From Palsa-189 sp963702795 (GTDB lineage Bacteria > Acidobacteriota > Terriglobia > Acidiferrales > UBA7541): DNA of 64,000 nucleotides. Made by a program: the position numbers and the translations under genes. The stretch lies in assembly GCA_963702795.1 (NCBI GenBank), contig CAVPDY010000004.1:248001-312000 (forward strand). The letters are read 5' to 3'. The notes beneath the pieces are model-generated. The model was not told where the DNA came from. It was given only the letters and a program-made list of their open reading frames with translations, and searched no databases. Shown here piece after piece: positions 49,059 through 57,374 of the stretch (position 1 is the first letter of the stretch; every line of letters starts with the position of its first letter).

Positions 49059-50057
49059 ATGCGCCGTCATAGCCGGATCATTGCTACCGGTGCCTTCTTG
49101 CTTCTTTCACCGGCCGCGTCCCCACCGGCCCAGCAGTTGGCAACCTGGCCCGATCCCTCTCCGCACACCGTGCAGTTCGTCACGGTCGATAAGGACGTGA
49201 AGCTGGAAGTCCTCGATTGGGGCGGCGCCGGCCGCCCTTTGGTTTTACTCGCGGGCCTCGGCGAAACAGCTCACGTTTACGACGACTTCGCACCCAAACT
49301 CGCGCCCGACTTCCACGTCTACGGCATCACCCGCCGCGGCTTCGGCGCCTCCAGCAAGCCTGACTCCGGCTATCTTGCCGATCGCCTCGGCGATGACGTC
49401 ATTGCCGTCCTCGACGCGCTCAAGCTCACGCAGCCCATCCTCGTCGGCCATTCCATCGCCGGCGAAGAATTAAGCTCCATCGGCTCGCGCCATCCGGAAA
49501 AAGTCGCCGGGCTCGTCTATCTCGACGCCGCCTACGGACCCGCGTTTCACGATCCCCATCTGGAAGCGGTGCTGCGGAATTTGCCGCAAGCGCCTCCGCT
49601 GCCGCCGCTGCCCGCCGCAACGGACGCCGACCGCGCGACGTTTCATTCGTGGGGACTCAGGCTAAAAAACCTCTATGGCCTAGATCCACCGGAATCCGAA
49701 TACCGCGAAACGCGCGAAGTCACTCTGGAAGGCCACGTCGGAGACACGAAACCAAACAAGGCTCAGGAAGTCATCGAAGGCGAAGAGCAATACACCAAAA
49801 TCCCAGTCCCGGTCCTGGCGATTTACGCAATCCCTCACGACCAGGGACCCTACGTAGCCGCGCACCTCAGCCCCGAAGCCCTAGCGGCAATCGACGCCCG
49901 CGACGCCGCCGCCACCAACGAACAAGCGCGAGCCTTCAGAGAGGGCGTGCCCTCCGCCCGCATAGTCATCCTGCCCCACGCCAATCACTACGTCTTCATG
50001 TCCAACGAGGCCGACGTCCTTCGCGAAATCCACGCCTTCATCGCCAGCCTGCACTAG
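49059..50057 (+). CDS. Secreted alpha/beta hydrolase
   Basis: This 332-residue protein has a signal peptide (IIATGAFLLLSPAASPPAQ). The alpha/beta hydrolase core is PLVLLAGLGETAHVYDDFAPKLA (oxyanion region), HVYGITRRGFGASSKP, the nucleophile elbow GHSIAG, and the catalytic His in PHANHYVFMSNEADVLREI; an acidic residue in VPVLAIYAIPHDQG may complete the triad. The substrate is unknown; it could be an esterase or lipase. It follows higBA but is probably transcribed separately, with AAGGAGATG upstream of the start region. Confidence 0.87.
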   Translation: MRRHSRIIATGAFLLLSPAASPPAQQLATWPDPSPHTVQFVTVDKDVKLEVLDWGGAGRPLVLLAGLGETAHVYDDFAPKLAPDFHVYGITRRGFGASSKPDSGYLADRLGDDVIAVLDALKLTQPILVGHSIAGEELSSIGSRHPEKVAGLVYLDAAYGPAFHDPHLEAVLRNLPQAPPLPPLPAATDADRATFHSWGLRLKNLYGLDPPESEYRETREVTLEGHVGDTKPNKAQEVIEGEEQYTKIPVPVLAIYAIPHDQGPYVAAHLSPEALAAIDARDAAATNEQARAFREGVPSARIVILPHANHYVFMSNEADVLREIHAFIASLH

Positions 50058-50150
50058 CAGGCCGCCGCTGTCGCCTCAAAGAGAGCCTGTCATCCCGAAG
50101 GTCGCCTCCAGCGACCGAGGGATCTGCTTTGCTTTTTCGCAGTTGGGTGC

Positions 50151-50177
50151 CCCAGGTTTCGCACTTTGAAACCTGGG
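50151..50177. repeat. Stem-loop intergenic repeat, copy 2
   Basis: The 10-bp stem arms (CCCAGGTTTC and GAAACCTGGG) are the same as in copy 1 at 7181-7207, with a 7-base loop GCACTTT. It lies between two converging genes, 94 bases after the hydrolase stop and 38 bases from the end of the monoheme gene, so it could act as a two-way terminator. Confidence 0.75.
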
Positions 50178-50214
50178 TCCCGCGCCTAACGCGGCGAACG
50201 CTATCGCTGCTCTC

Positions 50215-50796
50215 CTACTGCGGCCAGGTCGCGTCCGGATCCGTATTGATGATCGTCTGCGCCGCCGCCGTCGGAATCTGCGGCCGCAAATACGGACGGT
50301 TCGCCGCCTTGTGGCAGGAATAGCAATCCTCGAGCAAGTGCTTGTACGAATCGTCGAACGCCTTGCTGTCCTTCGCCATGATCGCCATCTTGAGCTGCGT
50401 CAACGAGCCGTTATCAATCCCGTCGAAGGTGGACTTCATATCCACCGGCTTTCCGTCCGTGCCCTTCGGTCCGGGATTCAAGTTCGTCTCCCAACGCATC
50501 CGGTTGCGCGTTTCGCCCAGAAAATAATTCGCCAGTGGCCAGTTCTTCTTCTCCGCGGCAAAATAAAGATTGGTGGCGTTGAAAGCCACGTCGACCATCG
50601 GATGGGACGCCGGCGGCACGATGTCTTTCAAGTGCTGCACGTCCGCCATCGTCGGCGGCGCCGGTGGCGCCCCATTTCCTCCCTGTCCCCCTTGCGCCAA
50701 TGCCCTCGAATGTCCCCACAGCGTGACGAACAAACAACCCGCCGCAAACCCCACAACCGCCAGCAGCAAATTTCGTAGGAATCGCAATTGAGTCAT
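50215..50796 (-). CDS. Secreted monoheme c-type cytochrome of unknown role
   Basis: This 193-residue protein has a signal peptide or N-terminal anchor (FLRNLLLAVVGFAAGCLFVTLWG), a Gly/Pro-rich linker and a helical domain ending with a single heme motif CYSCH (HLLEDCYSCHKAANRPYLRPQIP). The late heme motif resembles cytochrome c-prime-like proteins, in which the motif is near the C-terminus of a four-helix bundle. Any tie to the multiheme cluster at 7-15 kb is speculative. It is convergent with the hydrolase. Confidence 0.8.
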   Translation of the reverse strand: MTQLRFLRNLLLAVVGFAAGCLFVTLWGHSRALAQGGQGGNGAPPAPPTMADVQHLKDIVPPASHPMVDVAFNATNLYFAAEKKNWPLANYFLGETRNRMRWETNLNPGPKGTDGKPVDMKSTFDGIDNGSLTQLKMAIMAKDSKAFDDSYKHLLEDCYSCHKAANRPYLRPQIPTAAAQTIINTDPDATWPQ

Positions 50797-51011
50797 CTCC
50801 TTCTCTCCTCTTCATCCTCCGAAATCGACCTGTATAAAATGGGCAGATGATACATCCTTCGTTCGTCAAGCGATAGCGATTCCCTATTGACGGCTGCGGT
50901 AAAATAGAGTGTGAGTTGCGAAAGACAAACTGCTCCTTGCCTCCTTGCCAGCGCTCTTCCAGCCCCGTTTCAGCACGTCCTCAGCAGTAGCCACGCCCTC
51001 AAAATCGTCGA

Positions 51012-51125
51012 CCCTTTGTTTTCATATTCATACAGCTTCCTTTTGCCGCAACTCCCTTGTTTTGATATTCATGTGGTTTGCCCGGGGGGTGTACCCCCCT
51101 CCCCGCAACCGATGTATTTTCAGAC
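51012..51125 (-). repeat. Dispersed intergenic repeat, copy B
   Basis: This is the inverted copy of the element at 6788-6900. On the minus strand it has the same order: a G6/C6 palindrome (51084-51099, with TGTA in place of TATA on the plus strand), GGGCAAAC, CATGAATATCAAAACAAGG, a GTTGCGGCAAAAGGAAG spacer and TATGAATATGAAAACAAAGG. About 90% of positions match over the core. It lies upstream of the aromatic-degradation cluster. Confidence 0.85.
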
Positions 51126-51234
51126 GGTTGCAAACTGCTCCGCCCGAACCCTGTGCCCGCATCGCTCGCTGGCGAATCCCAGCACAAAAATGCTAAACTC
51201 CGGCCCCGTCGCCGAACCCCAGAAGCATGCGCTT

Positions 51235-51252
51235 GAGAACACAGGAGTTCTC
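51235..51252. promoter_or_regulatory. Inverted repeat upstream of the aromatic cluster (candidate operator)
   Basis: GAGAAC-ACAGGA-GTTCTC, a perfect 6-bp inverted repeat, lies between the candidate -10 and the TTG start of the aldolase (26 bases away). It could be an operator for a regulator not encoded in this window, or an mRNA hairpin. Confidence 0.4.
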
Positions 51253-51278
51253 TTGCCCCTGAGAATAAAGGAGCCTTC

Positions 51279-52142
51279 TTGAACGACACGCCGCGTTTGA
51301 ACGGTGCCATCCGCGCCCTCGAAAAGGGCGCGCCGGCCTTCGTCACCTTTACCAACTCCGAAATCGGCAACTCTCTGACCGTCGGCGCGGCGCCCTATGA
51401 CGGTGTCGTCTTCGAGATGGAGCACAACCCCTTCGACATCACCACGCTGCGCCATTGCCTGCAATATCTGCTCAACCGGCGCCAGATCGTCCAGGCCGCC
51501 AGCATGGCTCCCGCCGTCACGCCCTTCGTGCGCATCCCCGCCAATGGCGGCGAAATGAATCAGTGGCTGGCAAAACAGGTTCTCGACCTCGGCGTCTACG
51601 GAGTCGTTTGGCCTCACGTCAGCACCGTCGAGGAGGCGCGCAACGCTGTTGCCGCCTGCCGCTATCCGCGCCCGGCTTCCGCGCCGTACGCCGAGCCTGC
51701 CGGTCTTCGCGGCGACGCTCCTGCCGCCGCTATGCGCTATTGGGGAGTATCGCAACAGGAGTATTACGCCAAAGCCGATGTCTGGCCACTTAACCCGCAG
51801 GGCGAGCTTCTTGTCATCATCATGTGCGAGGAAGTCAAAGCCATCAAAAATCTGCCGCGCATCCTCAAGGAAGTTCCCGGCATCGGCGTGGTCCTGATCG
51901 GCGAAGGCGATCTCTCGCAGGATTTGGGCTTCCCGCGCCAGTACGAGCATCCCGTCGTGTCCTCGGCGATCTCTGAAATCCTGGGCATCTGCAAGGAGCA
52001 CCAGGTTCCCTGCGGCCATCCGCATGTCGACGCCAAGAATGTCGAGTCCATCCTGAAGCAGGGCTTTCGCTGGCTGATGCCTTTGCCGGTCACTTCATTT
52101 GCGCCGCTCGAGTTGGGGCGCAAGCTGGCTGGCCGCACCTAA
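51279..52142 (+). CDS. HpcH/HpaI-family aldolase
   Basis: This 287-residue cytoplasmic class II pyruvate aldolase starts at TTG with GGAG about five bases upstream. Motifs are FVTFTNSEIGNSLTVGAAPYDGVVFEMEHNPFD, VTPFVRIPANGGEMNQWLAKQVLDLGVYGVVWPHV and VVLIGEGDLSQDLGFPRQYEHP, with the metal-binding Glu and Asp residues of the family. HpcH/HpaI enzymes cleave 4-hydroxy-2-oxo acids to pyruvate and an aldehyde or keto acid. Directly before ligJ and the ring-cleavage dioxygenase, it is a good candidate to split 4-carboxy-4-hydroxy-2-oxoadipate to pyruvate and oxaloacetate, the step LigK does elsewhere. That role is inferred from context. An insert of about 20 residues (YPRPASAPYAEPAGLRG) precedes the MRYWG segment. 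Confidence 0.87.
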   Translation: MNDTPRLNGAIRALEKGAPAFVTFTNSEIGNSLTVGAAPYDGVVFEMEHNPFDITTLRHCLQYLLNRRQIVQAASMAPAVTPFVRIPANGGEMNQWLAKQVLDLGVYGVVWPHVSTVEEARNAVAACRYPRPASAPYAEPAGLRGDAPAAAMRYWGVSQQEYYAKADVWPLNPQGELLVIIMCEEVKAIKNLPRILKEVPGIGVVLIGEGDLSQDLGFPRQYEHPVVSSAISEILGICKEHQVPCGHPHVDAKNVESILKQGFRWLMPLPVTSFAPLELGRKLAGRT

Positions 52143-52165
52143 TTGCCGGAATGGTTGGAGCGAAA

Positions 52166-53227
52166 ATGGTTATCGATTGTCACGGGCACTACACCTCGGA
52201 GCCGGCCGGCTTCCTGGAATACCGCAAGCAGCAAGTGGCGGCGCTGAACGATCCATCGAGAGCGCCGGGGCCACTCCGCGTCAGCGACGATGAGATTCGC
52301 GAGAAGCTCGAACCGGCCCAGCTCCGCTTGCAACGCGAGCGCGGCACCGACCTCGCCATTTTCTCGCCGCGCGCCTCCGCCATGGGCCATCACGTCGGCA
52401 ACGAAGCCACCAGCCAGGTCTGGACGCGCCTCTGCAACGACATGATTCATCGCGTTTGCGGCCTCTATCCCAAAAATTTCATCGGCGTCTGCCAGTTGCC
52501 GCAATCTCCGGGCGTGCCGCCGGGCAACTCCATCCCGGAACTCGAACGATGCGTCAACGAACTCGGCTTTGTCGGCTGCAATCTGAACCCCGACCCTTCG
52601 GGAGGCTACTGGAAAGAACCTCCGCTCACCGATCGCTGGTGGTATCCGCTCTACGAAAAGATGGTCCAGCTTGATGTCCCGGCCATGGTGCACGTCACCG
52701 CGACCTGCAACCCGGCCTTTCACACCACCGGCTCGCACTACATCAACGCCGACACCACCGCGTTCATGCAGTTCCTGACCTCCGACCTGTTCAAGGACTT
52801 CCCCACCCTGAAGTTCGTCATCCCGCACGGCGGAGGCGCGGTGCCTTATCACTGGGGCCGCTACCGCGGCTTGGCCCAGGACCTCAAGCGCCCGCCGCTT
52901 ACGCACCTCCTGCTGAACAACGTCTTTTTCGATACCTGCGTGTATCACCAGCCCGGAATCGATCTGCTCGCGAAAGTGATTCCCGCGGATAACATTCTGT
53001 TCGCCTCGGAGATGGTCGGCGCGGTCAAGGGCATCGACCCGGAGACGGGGCATTATTTTGACGATACCAAACGCTACATCGACGCGGTTTCCTGGCTAAG
53101 CCCCGCGGACAAGCACAATATTTTCGAGGGCAACGCCCTCAGGGTCTATCCGCGGCTCCGCACTCAGATCGCGCGCCAATCCGGATCGAGTGCCGCCGCA
53201 GGTTCCGCGAAGGGTGGCGGCTCTTGA
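52166..53227 (+). CDS. ligJ: 4-oxalomesaconate hydratase (LigJ-like amidohydrolase)
   Basis: This 353-residue metal-dependent amidohydrolase-fold hydratase adds water to 4-oxalomesaconate to give 4-carboxy-4-hydroxy-2-oxoadipate. The zinc ligands MVIDCHGHY (His6, His8) open the protein. QLRLQRERGTDLAIFSPRASAMGHHVG, NLNPDPSGGYW, MVHVTATCNPAFHTTGSHYINADTTAFMQ, IPHGGGAVPYHWGRYRGLAQ and NILFASEMVGAVKGIDPETGHY are extensively shared with Sphingobium LigJ as I recall it. TTGGAG lies five bases before ATG 52166; ATG 52151 is upstream in frame. It starts 23 bases after the aldolase stop and is co-transcribed with the dioxygenase. Confidence 0.92.
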   Translation: MVIDCHGHYTSEPAGFLEYRKQQVAALNDPSRAPGPLRVSDDEIREKLEPAQLRLQRERGTDLAIFSPRASAMGHHVGNEATSQVWTRLCNDMIHRVCGLYPKNFIGVCQLPQSPGVPPGNSIPELERCVNELGFVGCNLNPDPSGGYWKEPPLTDRWWYPLYEKMVQLDVPAMVHVTATCNPAFHTTGSHYINADTTAFMQFLTSDLFKDFPTLKFVIPHGGGAVPYHWGRYRGLAQDLKRPPLTHLLLNNVFFDTCVYHQPGIDLLAKVIPADNILFASEMVGAVKGIDPETGHYFDDTKRYIDAVSWLSPADKHNIFEGNALRVYPRLRTQIARQSGSSAAAGSAKGGGS

Positions 53228-53345
53228 CGAACATAGGCCGTTTTCGCACACTCAAAGTATTCGCGCCGGATCACTCCCGAGGCGACCAACACAGGGGCAA
53301 GGCGCAGCCGGAAACGCGCGCTTTTGCGGAAGCGAGGTAAGCACC

Positions 53346-54563
53346 ATGGGGAAAATCGTCGCAGCAATGGCCACCGTGCACGCGCCGCAGCTCTTCTTCC
53401 GGCCGCCCAGCGAGGACCCCGCGCAGCTCGACGCGGACATCGCTGCGATGCGCCAGTTGGGCCGGGATCTGGACGAAGTGAAACCCGATGCCGCCATCGT
53501 CATTGGCAACGATCACCTCGAGACGTTTTTCCTCACGTCCGTTCCCACCTTCGCCATCATGTCCGGCCAGCGCGCCCGCGCCGAATACGCGGGAAAAGAA
53601 TATGACCTTCCCGTGCATCAGGGCCTCTCCGAAGACTTGCTCGACAAACTAATGCTGGCCGGTTTTGACATGGCCTATTCGCAGGACGCCGTCCTGGGTC
53701 ATTCTTTCGCGGCCGTCTACGAATGGGTGATCGAGAAGCGCTCGATTCCCGTCGTTCCGATTTTCGTCAACGCCTATCTGCCGCCTCTCCCCAATGCGCG
53801 GCGCTGCGAAGCGCTTGGCAAGGCCATCGCCAAAATCATCGCCGATCGGCCCGAGCGCGTGGCCATCATCGCCAGCGGTGGAATGTCCCATTTTCCCGGC
53901 ACGTGGAAATACGCCAAGCCCGACTACGACTTCGATTACTGGGCCATCGCCCAAATGGAAAAAGGCAATTACGAGCCGATCTTGAACATGACCAATGAGC
54001 AGTTCGATGAGGTGGGCAACACCGAGCTATTGCCGTGGATGGTTCTGCTTGGAGCCATCGGCAATCAGCCCGCCGAACTGATTACCTACCAGCCGACCTG
54101 GCATCACGGCCATGCCGTCCTGCGCTTCCTGCCGGATAAGCGGACCGGCAAGCCGTCGAAAGAAGCCTTGCAGGCGCCCGCCACCTATACGTTCAAGAAT
54201 TCCGGCGGATACGAGTTCTACAAGCATCCCTCGCCGTCAGCCTACAAGCTCAACAAGGTCCTCTACGACCTGCGCTTCAAATTCGATCTGCGTATGCGCA
54301 TCCTGACCGACCTGCCGTCGGTGCAGAAGGAATACAACTTGAACGCCGAAGAAACGAAGGTCCTGGAAACGCTTCAGACCGATGACATTGAGCGCTTCAA
54401 GAGCGGCACGGTCCATCCGCTGGTCAAAATGGGCGCGCACCCGCTGGGCATGTGGATGAGCGTGATTCTGATGCACTCCGAATTGCGCAAGCTCCGCGCC
54501 GCCGCGCCGCCGCAAAACAGGCTGGCGAAAAAGCTCCGGCGACAACCTGAAGCTCGCTGTTAG
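53346..54563 (+). CDS. Extradiol dioxygenase, fused LigB (catalytic) and LigA (small) domains
   Basis: This is a 405-residue non-haem Fe(II) ring-cleavage dioxygenase. The LigB part (residues 1-285) has the iron ligands His12 (ATVHAPQLF), His57 (VIGNDHLETF) and Glu227 (GNTELLPWMVLLGAIGNQ), plus the catalytic His182 (SGGMSHFPGTW). The LigA-like part (about 295-395: FYKHPSPSAYKLNKVLYDLRFKFDLRMRIL, then HPLVKMGAHPLGMWMSVILM) is a separate alpha subunit in classic protocatechuate 4,5-dioxygenase but fused in gallate dioxygenases (DesB/GalA). So the enzyme opens protocatechuate or gallate between C4 and C5; the fusion favours gallate, but the adjacent LigC favours protocatechuate. GAGG lies eight bases before ATG 53346. 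Its 3' end overlaps the convergent ligC by four bases. Confidence 0.9.
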   Translation: MGKIVAAMATVHAPQLFFRPPSEDPAQLDADIAAMRQLGRDLDEVKPDAAIVIGNDHLETFFLTSVPTFAIMSGQRARAEYAGKEYDLPVHQGLSEDLLDKLMLAGFDMAYSQDAVLGHSFAAVYEWVIEKRSIPVVPIFVNAYLPPLPNARRCEALGKAIAKIIADRPERVAIIASGGMSHFPGTWKYAKPDYDFDYWAIAQMEKGNYEPILNMTNEQFDEVGNTELLPWMVLLGAIGNQPAELITYQPTWHHGHAVLRFLPDKRTGKPSKEALQAPATYTFKNSGGYEFYKHPSPSAYKLNKVLYDLRFKFDLRMRILTDLPSVQKEYNLNAEETKVLETLQTDDIERFKSGTVHPLVKMGAHPLGMWMSVILMHSELRKLRAAAPPQNRLAKKLRRQPEARC

Positions 54564-55526
54564 CGCGCGGACGCCTTCGCGTGCGAGTTGAGGATTTGCT
54601 CGAGCAGGTCCAGCACCTGCATAGCCGTTAAGCATTGCGCGACGCTGGCATTGGGCTCGCGCTTTTCCTTGATCGCGGCAAAGAATTCGCGATCCTGTAG
54701 CTCGATGCCGTTCATCGACACGGCGACGCCCGACAAGTCGATCTTGTTCTGGTCTCCGTCCACCAGATCGTCGTAGTAAGCCTGATAGGTTCCGTTGTCG
54801 CAGATGTACCGGAAGAAAGTTCCGATCGGTCCCTTGTTGTTGAACGAAAGCGAGAGCGTGCAGATCGCTCCCGACGGAACTTTCAAGCACGATGCCCATG
54901 TCCATCGCGATTTTCAGCTCCGGATGCATCGGGCCTTGCACCGCGTAGCAGTCGGAAATCAATTCGCCCGTCTGATACTGGAACAGGTCCACGGTGTGGC
55001 AGGCGTGATGCCAGAGCAGATGATCGGTCCAGCTTCTGGGCTTGCCCGCCGCGTTCATATTGGTGCGCCGGAAAAAATACGTCTGCACATTCATCTGCTG
55101 AACCTTCAACTCGCCGGCTTTGATTTTTTTATGGATGTACTGATGACTGGGATTGAAGCGCCGCGTGTGACCGCCCATGCAGATGACGCCGGTTTCTTTT
55201 TGAACGCGGACGAGGCGTTCGGAATCCGCCAGCGTGTCCGCGATGGGAATCTCGATTTGCACATGCTTGCCGGCGCGCATGCACAGCTCTCCCTGCGCCG
55301 CGTGCATCCCAGTGGGCGTCGCCAGGATCACGGCTTCCAGGCCAGGCTGCTTCAGGCTCTCGGAGAGATCGCCCGTAAAATGCGGGATATGGAATTTCTT
55401 GGCCACCTCTTCCGTCGTGACCTGATTCCCGCCCGATAACGTGATCACCTCGATTCCGGGAATATTGGCCATGGCCTCCAAATGCTTCACGCCGAAAGCG
55501 CCCTGCCCCGCGACACCGACTTTCAT
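54560..55526 (-). CDS. ligC: 4-carboxy-2-hydroxymuconate-6-semialdehyde dehydrogenase (LigC-like), frameshifted
   Basis: This is a Gfo/Idh/MocA-family NAD(P) oxidoreductase of about 320 residues. It has a Rossmann start MKVGVAGQGAFGVKHLEAMANI, then ILATPTGMHAAQGELCMRAGKHVQIEIPIAD, then GGHTRRFNPSHQYIHKKIKAGEL, QQMNVQTYFFRRTNMNA and PRSWTDHLLWHHACHTVDLFQYQ. These LigC-specific stretches make the call strong. It converts the ring-cleavage product of protocatechuate to 2-pyrone-4,6-dicarboxylate. The frame breaks at 54884: removing one base restores VLKVPSGAICTLSLSFNNKGP and the proper end VSMNGIELQDREFFAAIKE. GGGAG lies six bases before ATG 55526. It is transcribed opposite to its neighbours, so its expression is separate from ligJ and the dioxygenase. 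Confidence 0.9.
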
Positions 55527-55775
55527 GTTCTCTCCCGTGCTCCGCAATCATGCCCGACTAGCCCAATATCATTACCATTACTCGCCTGCCGCAATCCAGA
55601 GCATCGAACGAGTGGAAGCGGAGCCGCCATGAATTTTGCGCGGGCACGTTGCAAAACAGGCGTGTACTGAATACACTCGCGGCCACGGAAAAGATCTCCT
55701 GGCGCGGGAGTCGACTGGGGTCGCTGAGTCTGGGTCGACTGTACGTCCCCGCAGCTTGGGGAGGAGGAGTGGTTC

Positions 55776-57344
55776 ATGGCCGCAAACGAAAACACCGCAT
55801 CGTGGTGGGCGCTCGACCGGGGAGATATCGATGCCACCATCGCGCAACTTGGCTTCAACATCGCCCAGCTCATCATTCCGGCGTTCCTGCTGCTACCGGT
55901 GGGAATACCGCTGGCCTTCAGCGTACCTCACCTGCTTCCCGGGTATGCGCTGGGCTTTTTTGTGGGATCGGCAGGCCTGACCAGCCTGGCCGTCGGCCTG
56001 AGGAAGCGCGAGGGGCGAGGCGACGTCACCGCCCATCCCTACGGCAGCAACGTCCCGGCGATGATCGCTTACACGCTGACGATCATGCTTCCGGTATATC
56101 TCCAATCACATGACATGGTGCTGGCCTGGCAGGTGGGAGCTGCCGCCGTGATCTGGACGGGAATTTTCAAGCTGGTGGCGGCGCCCTTCGCCGGCGCCAT
56201 CCGCCGCTGGATTCCTGTGCCGGCGTCGATGACGGTATTCGCGGCGGCGATGTACAGCTACCTCGCTTTGGTGTTGTTGCAGAGGATTTTCGATTCGCCG
56301 CTTGTCGGCATCATCGCTCTGGCGATCTTGTGTTCGACCGTGCTGGTGCGGCTGCCCATTACCTCGTGGAGAATTCCGCCGTTCCTCTTTGTTTGGCTGG
56401 TGCCGATGTTCGTCGGGCTGGGCATCGGATACATCCATCCGGCGTGGACGGGCCTAAAGCCCGGGCTTCCGGGGGCCTACGCTCCGGGCCTGCTTCATGC
56501 CATGAGGTTTGTGCTGCCGTATCTCTCGGTGATTGTGCCGATGAGCGTCTATCAAATCGTGCAGGATATAGCCGCGGCGGAAGGGGCAGCAACGGTTGGC
56601 GACAATTACGATGCGCGGGGCATCGTGGCCTGGGATGGGATCGGCACACTCATTTGCGGACTGGCGGGAAGCGTGGTTTGCCCCATCGTGTACGCGATTC
56701 TGCCTCCCTATAAGGCTTTGGGAGCCAAGATCAGCTACGTGTTCTGGACAGGGCTGATTTTTCTGGTCGTGGTGATGAGCGGCATCACGATGTTCGCGAT
56801 ACAGCTTTTCCCCTGGTCGATCCTGGCCTCCATGATCGCGTACATCACGGTCGGTGTAGGCCACGCGACGTTCCATCGCGTGGATCGGAAGTACCTCAGC
56901 GCGGTTCTGCTGGGACTGATGTTGCCGACGGGCGCGGTGGTCACTGGCGCCGTCGGTTCAGCATTGCCCGCGCTTCACCTATCCGTCGCGAATCCCGAGG
57001 TGCAGGCGGCACTGAACCGGGCCATCTATTGGAACTCCCTGCAGGGACTCGGGAATGGCTTTCTCCTGCTGGTGCTGGTGGTGGCAGCTTTGATTACGGA
57101 GATGATCGACCGCAATTTCAACCGCGCTGCGGTCTGGTGCGCACTGGCCGCCGCATTTTCGTGGGTCGGGTTGATGCACTCGCCGGTTATCAAGTGGGGC
57201 GCGCAACCCATGTACGCCATCGGCTGGCTGGCCGCGGCCGTGATTGTCTTGTCGGCGCATTTCTGGAGGGGCGATCTGGGGCAGCAGGCTCCGGCAAGTT
57301 CGGCTCATACCGGCGCAAAAGAGGTGGCCGTTCCGCATCGTTGA
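55776..57344 (+). CDS. NCS2-like (xanthine/uracil/vitamin C family) permease
   Basis: This 522-residue integral membrane protein has about 12-14 hydrophobic segments (for example LIIPAFLLLPVGIPLAF, AYTLTIMLPVYLQ, LPYLSVIVPMSVYQIVQDIAAAEGAATVGDNYDARGIVAWDGIGTLICGLAG, YVFWTGLIFLVVVMSGITMF, GFLLLVLVVAALITEMI). The central segment EGAATVGDNYDARGIVAWDGIGTLICGLAGSVV occupies the place of the substrate- and proton-binding helix of the NCS2/AzgA families. Members carry nucleobases or ascorbate by H+ symport. In the middle of the aromatic cluster, it may instead import an aromatic acid; this is inference. GGAGGAG lies before the start. The stop is 30 bases upstream of the alcohol dehydrogenase. Confidence 0.85.
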   Translation: MAANENTASWWALDRGDIDATIAQLGFNIAQLIIPAFLLLPVGIPLAFSVPHLLPGYALGFFVGSAGLTSLAVGLRKREGRGDVTAHPYGSNVPAMIAYTLTIMLPVYLQSHDMVLAWQVGAAAVIWTGIFKLVAAPFAGAIRRWIPVPASMTVFAAAMYSYLALVLLQRIFDSPLVGIIALAILCSTVLVRLPITSWRIPPFLFVWLVPMFVGLGIGYIHPAWTGLKPGLPGAYAPGLLHAMRFVLPYLSVIVPMSVYQIVQDIAAAEGAATVGDNYDARGIVAWDGIGTLICGLAGSVVCPIVYAILPPYKALGAKISYVFWTGLIFLVVVMSGITMFAIQLFPWSILASMIAYITVGVGHATFHRVDRKYLSAVLLGLMLPTGAVVTGAVGSALPALHLSVANPEVQAALNRAIYWNSLQGLGNGFLLLVLVVAALITEMIDRNFNRAAVWCALAAAFSWVGLMHSPVIKWGAQPMYAIGWLAAAVIVLSAHFWRGDLGQQAPASSAHTGAKEVAVPHR

Positions 57345-57374
57345 TTTCGTCATTGACTCTAGGTGGGAGAGATC

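Larger units (their letters stand above)
50797..51278. other. Control region upstream of the aromatic cluster, holding repeat copy B
   Basis: These 482 bases are gene-free. They contain the inverted copy of the dispersed repeat (51012-51125), a weak extended -10 (TGCTAAACT, -10 at 51194-51199) with a poor -35, and the inverted repeat at 51235-51252. The first 150 bases carry no recognisable element. Confidence 0.5.

Noticed and set aside
50999..51370. Short minus-strand open frame across repeat copy B
   Set aside because: It reads through an intergenic repeat and the antisense of the aldolase start; similar peptides arise from repeat copy A, so it is a repeat-derived artefact.
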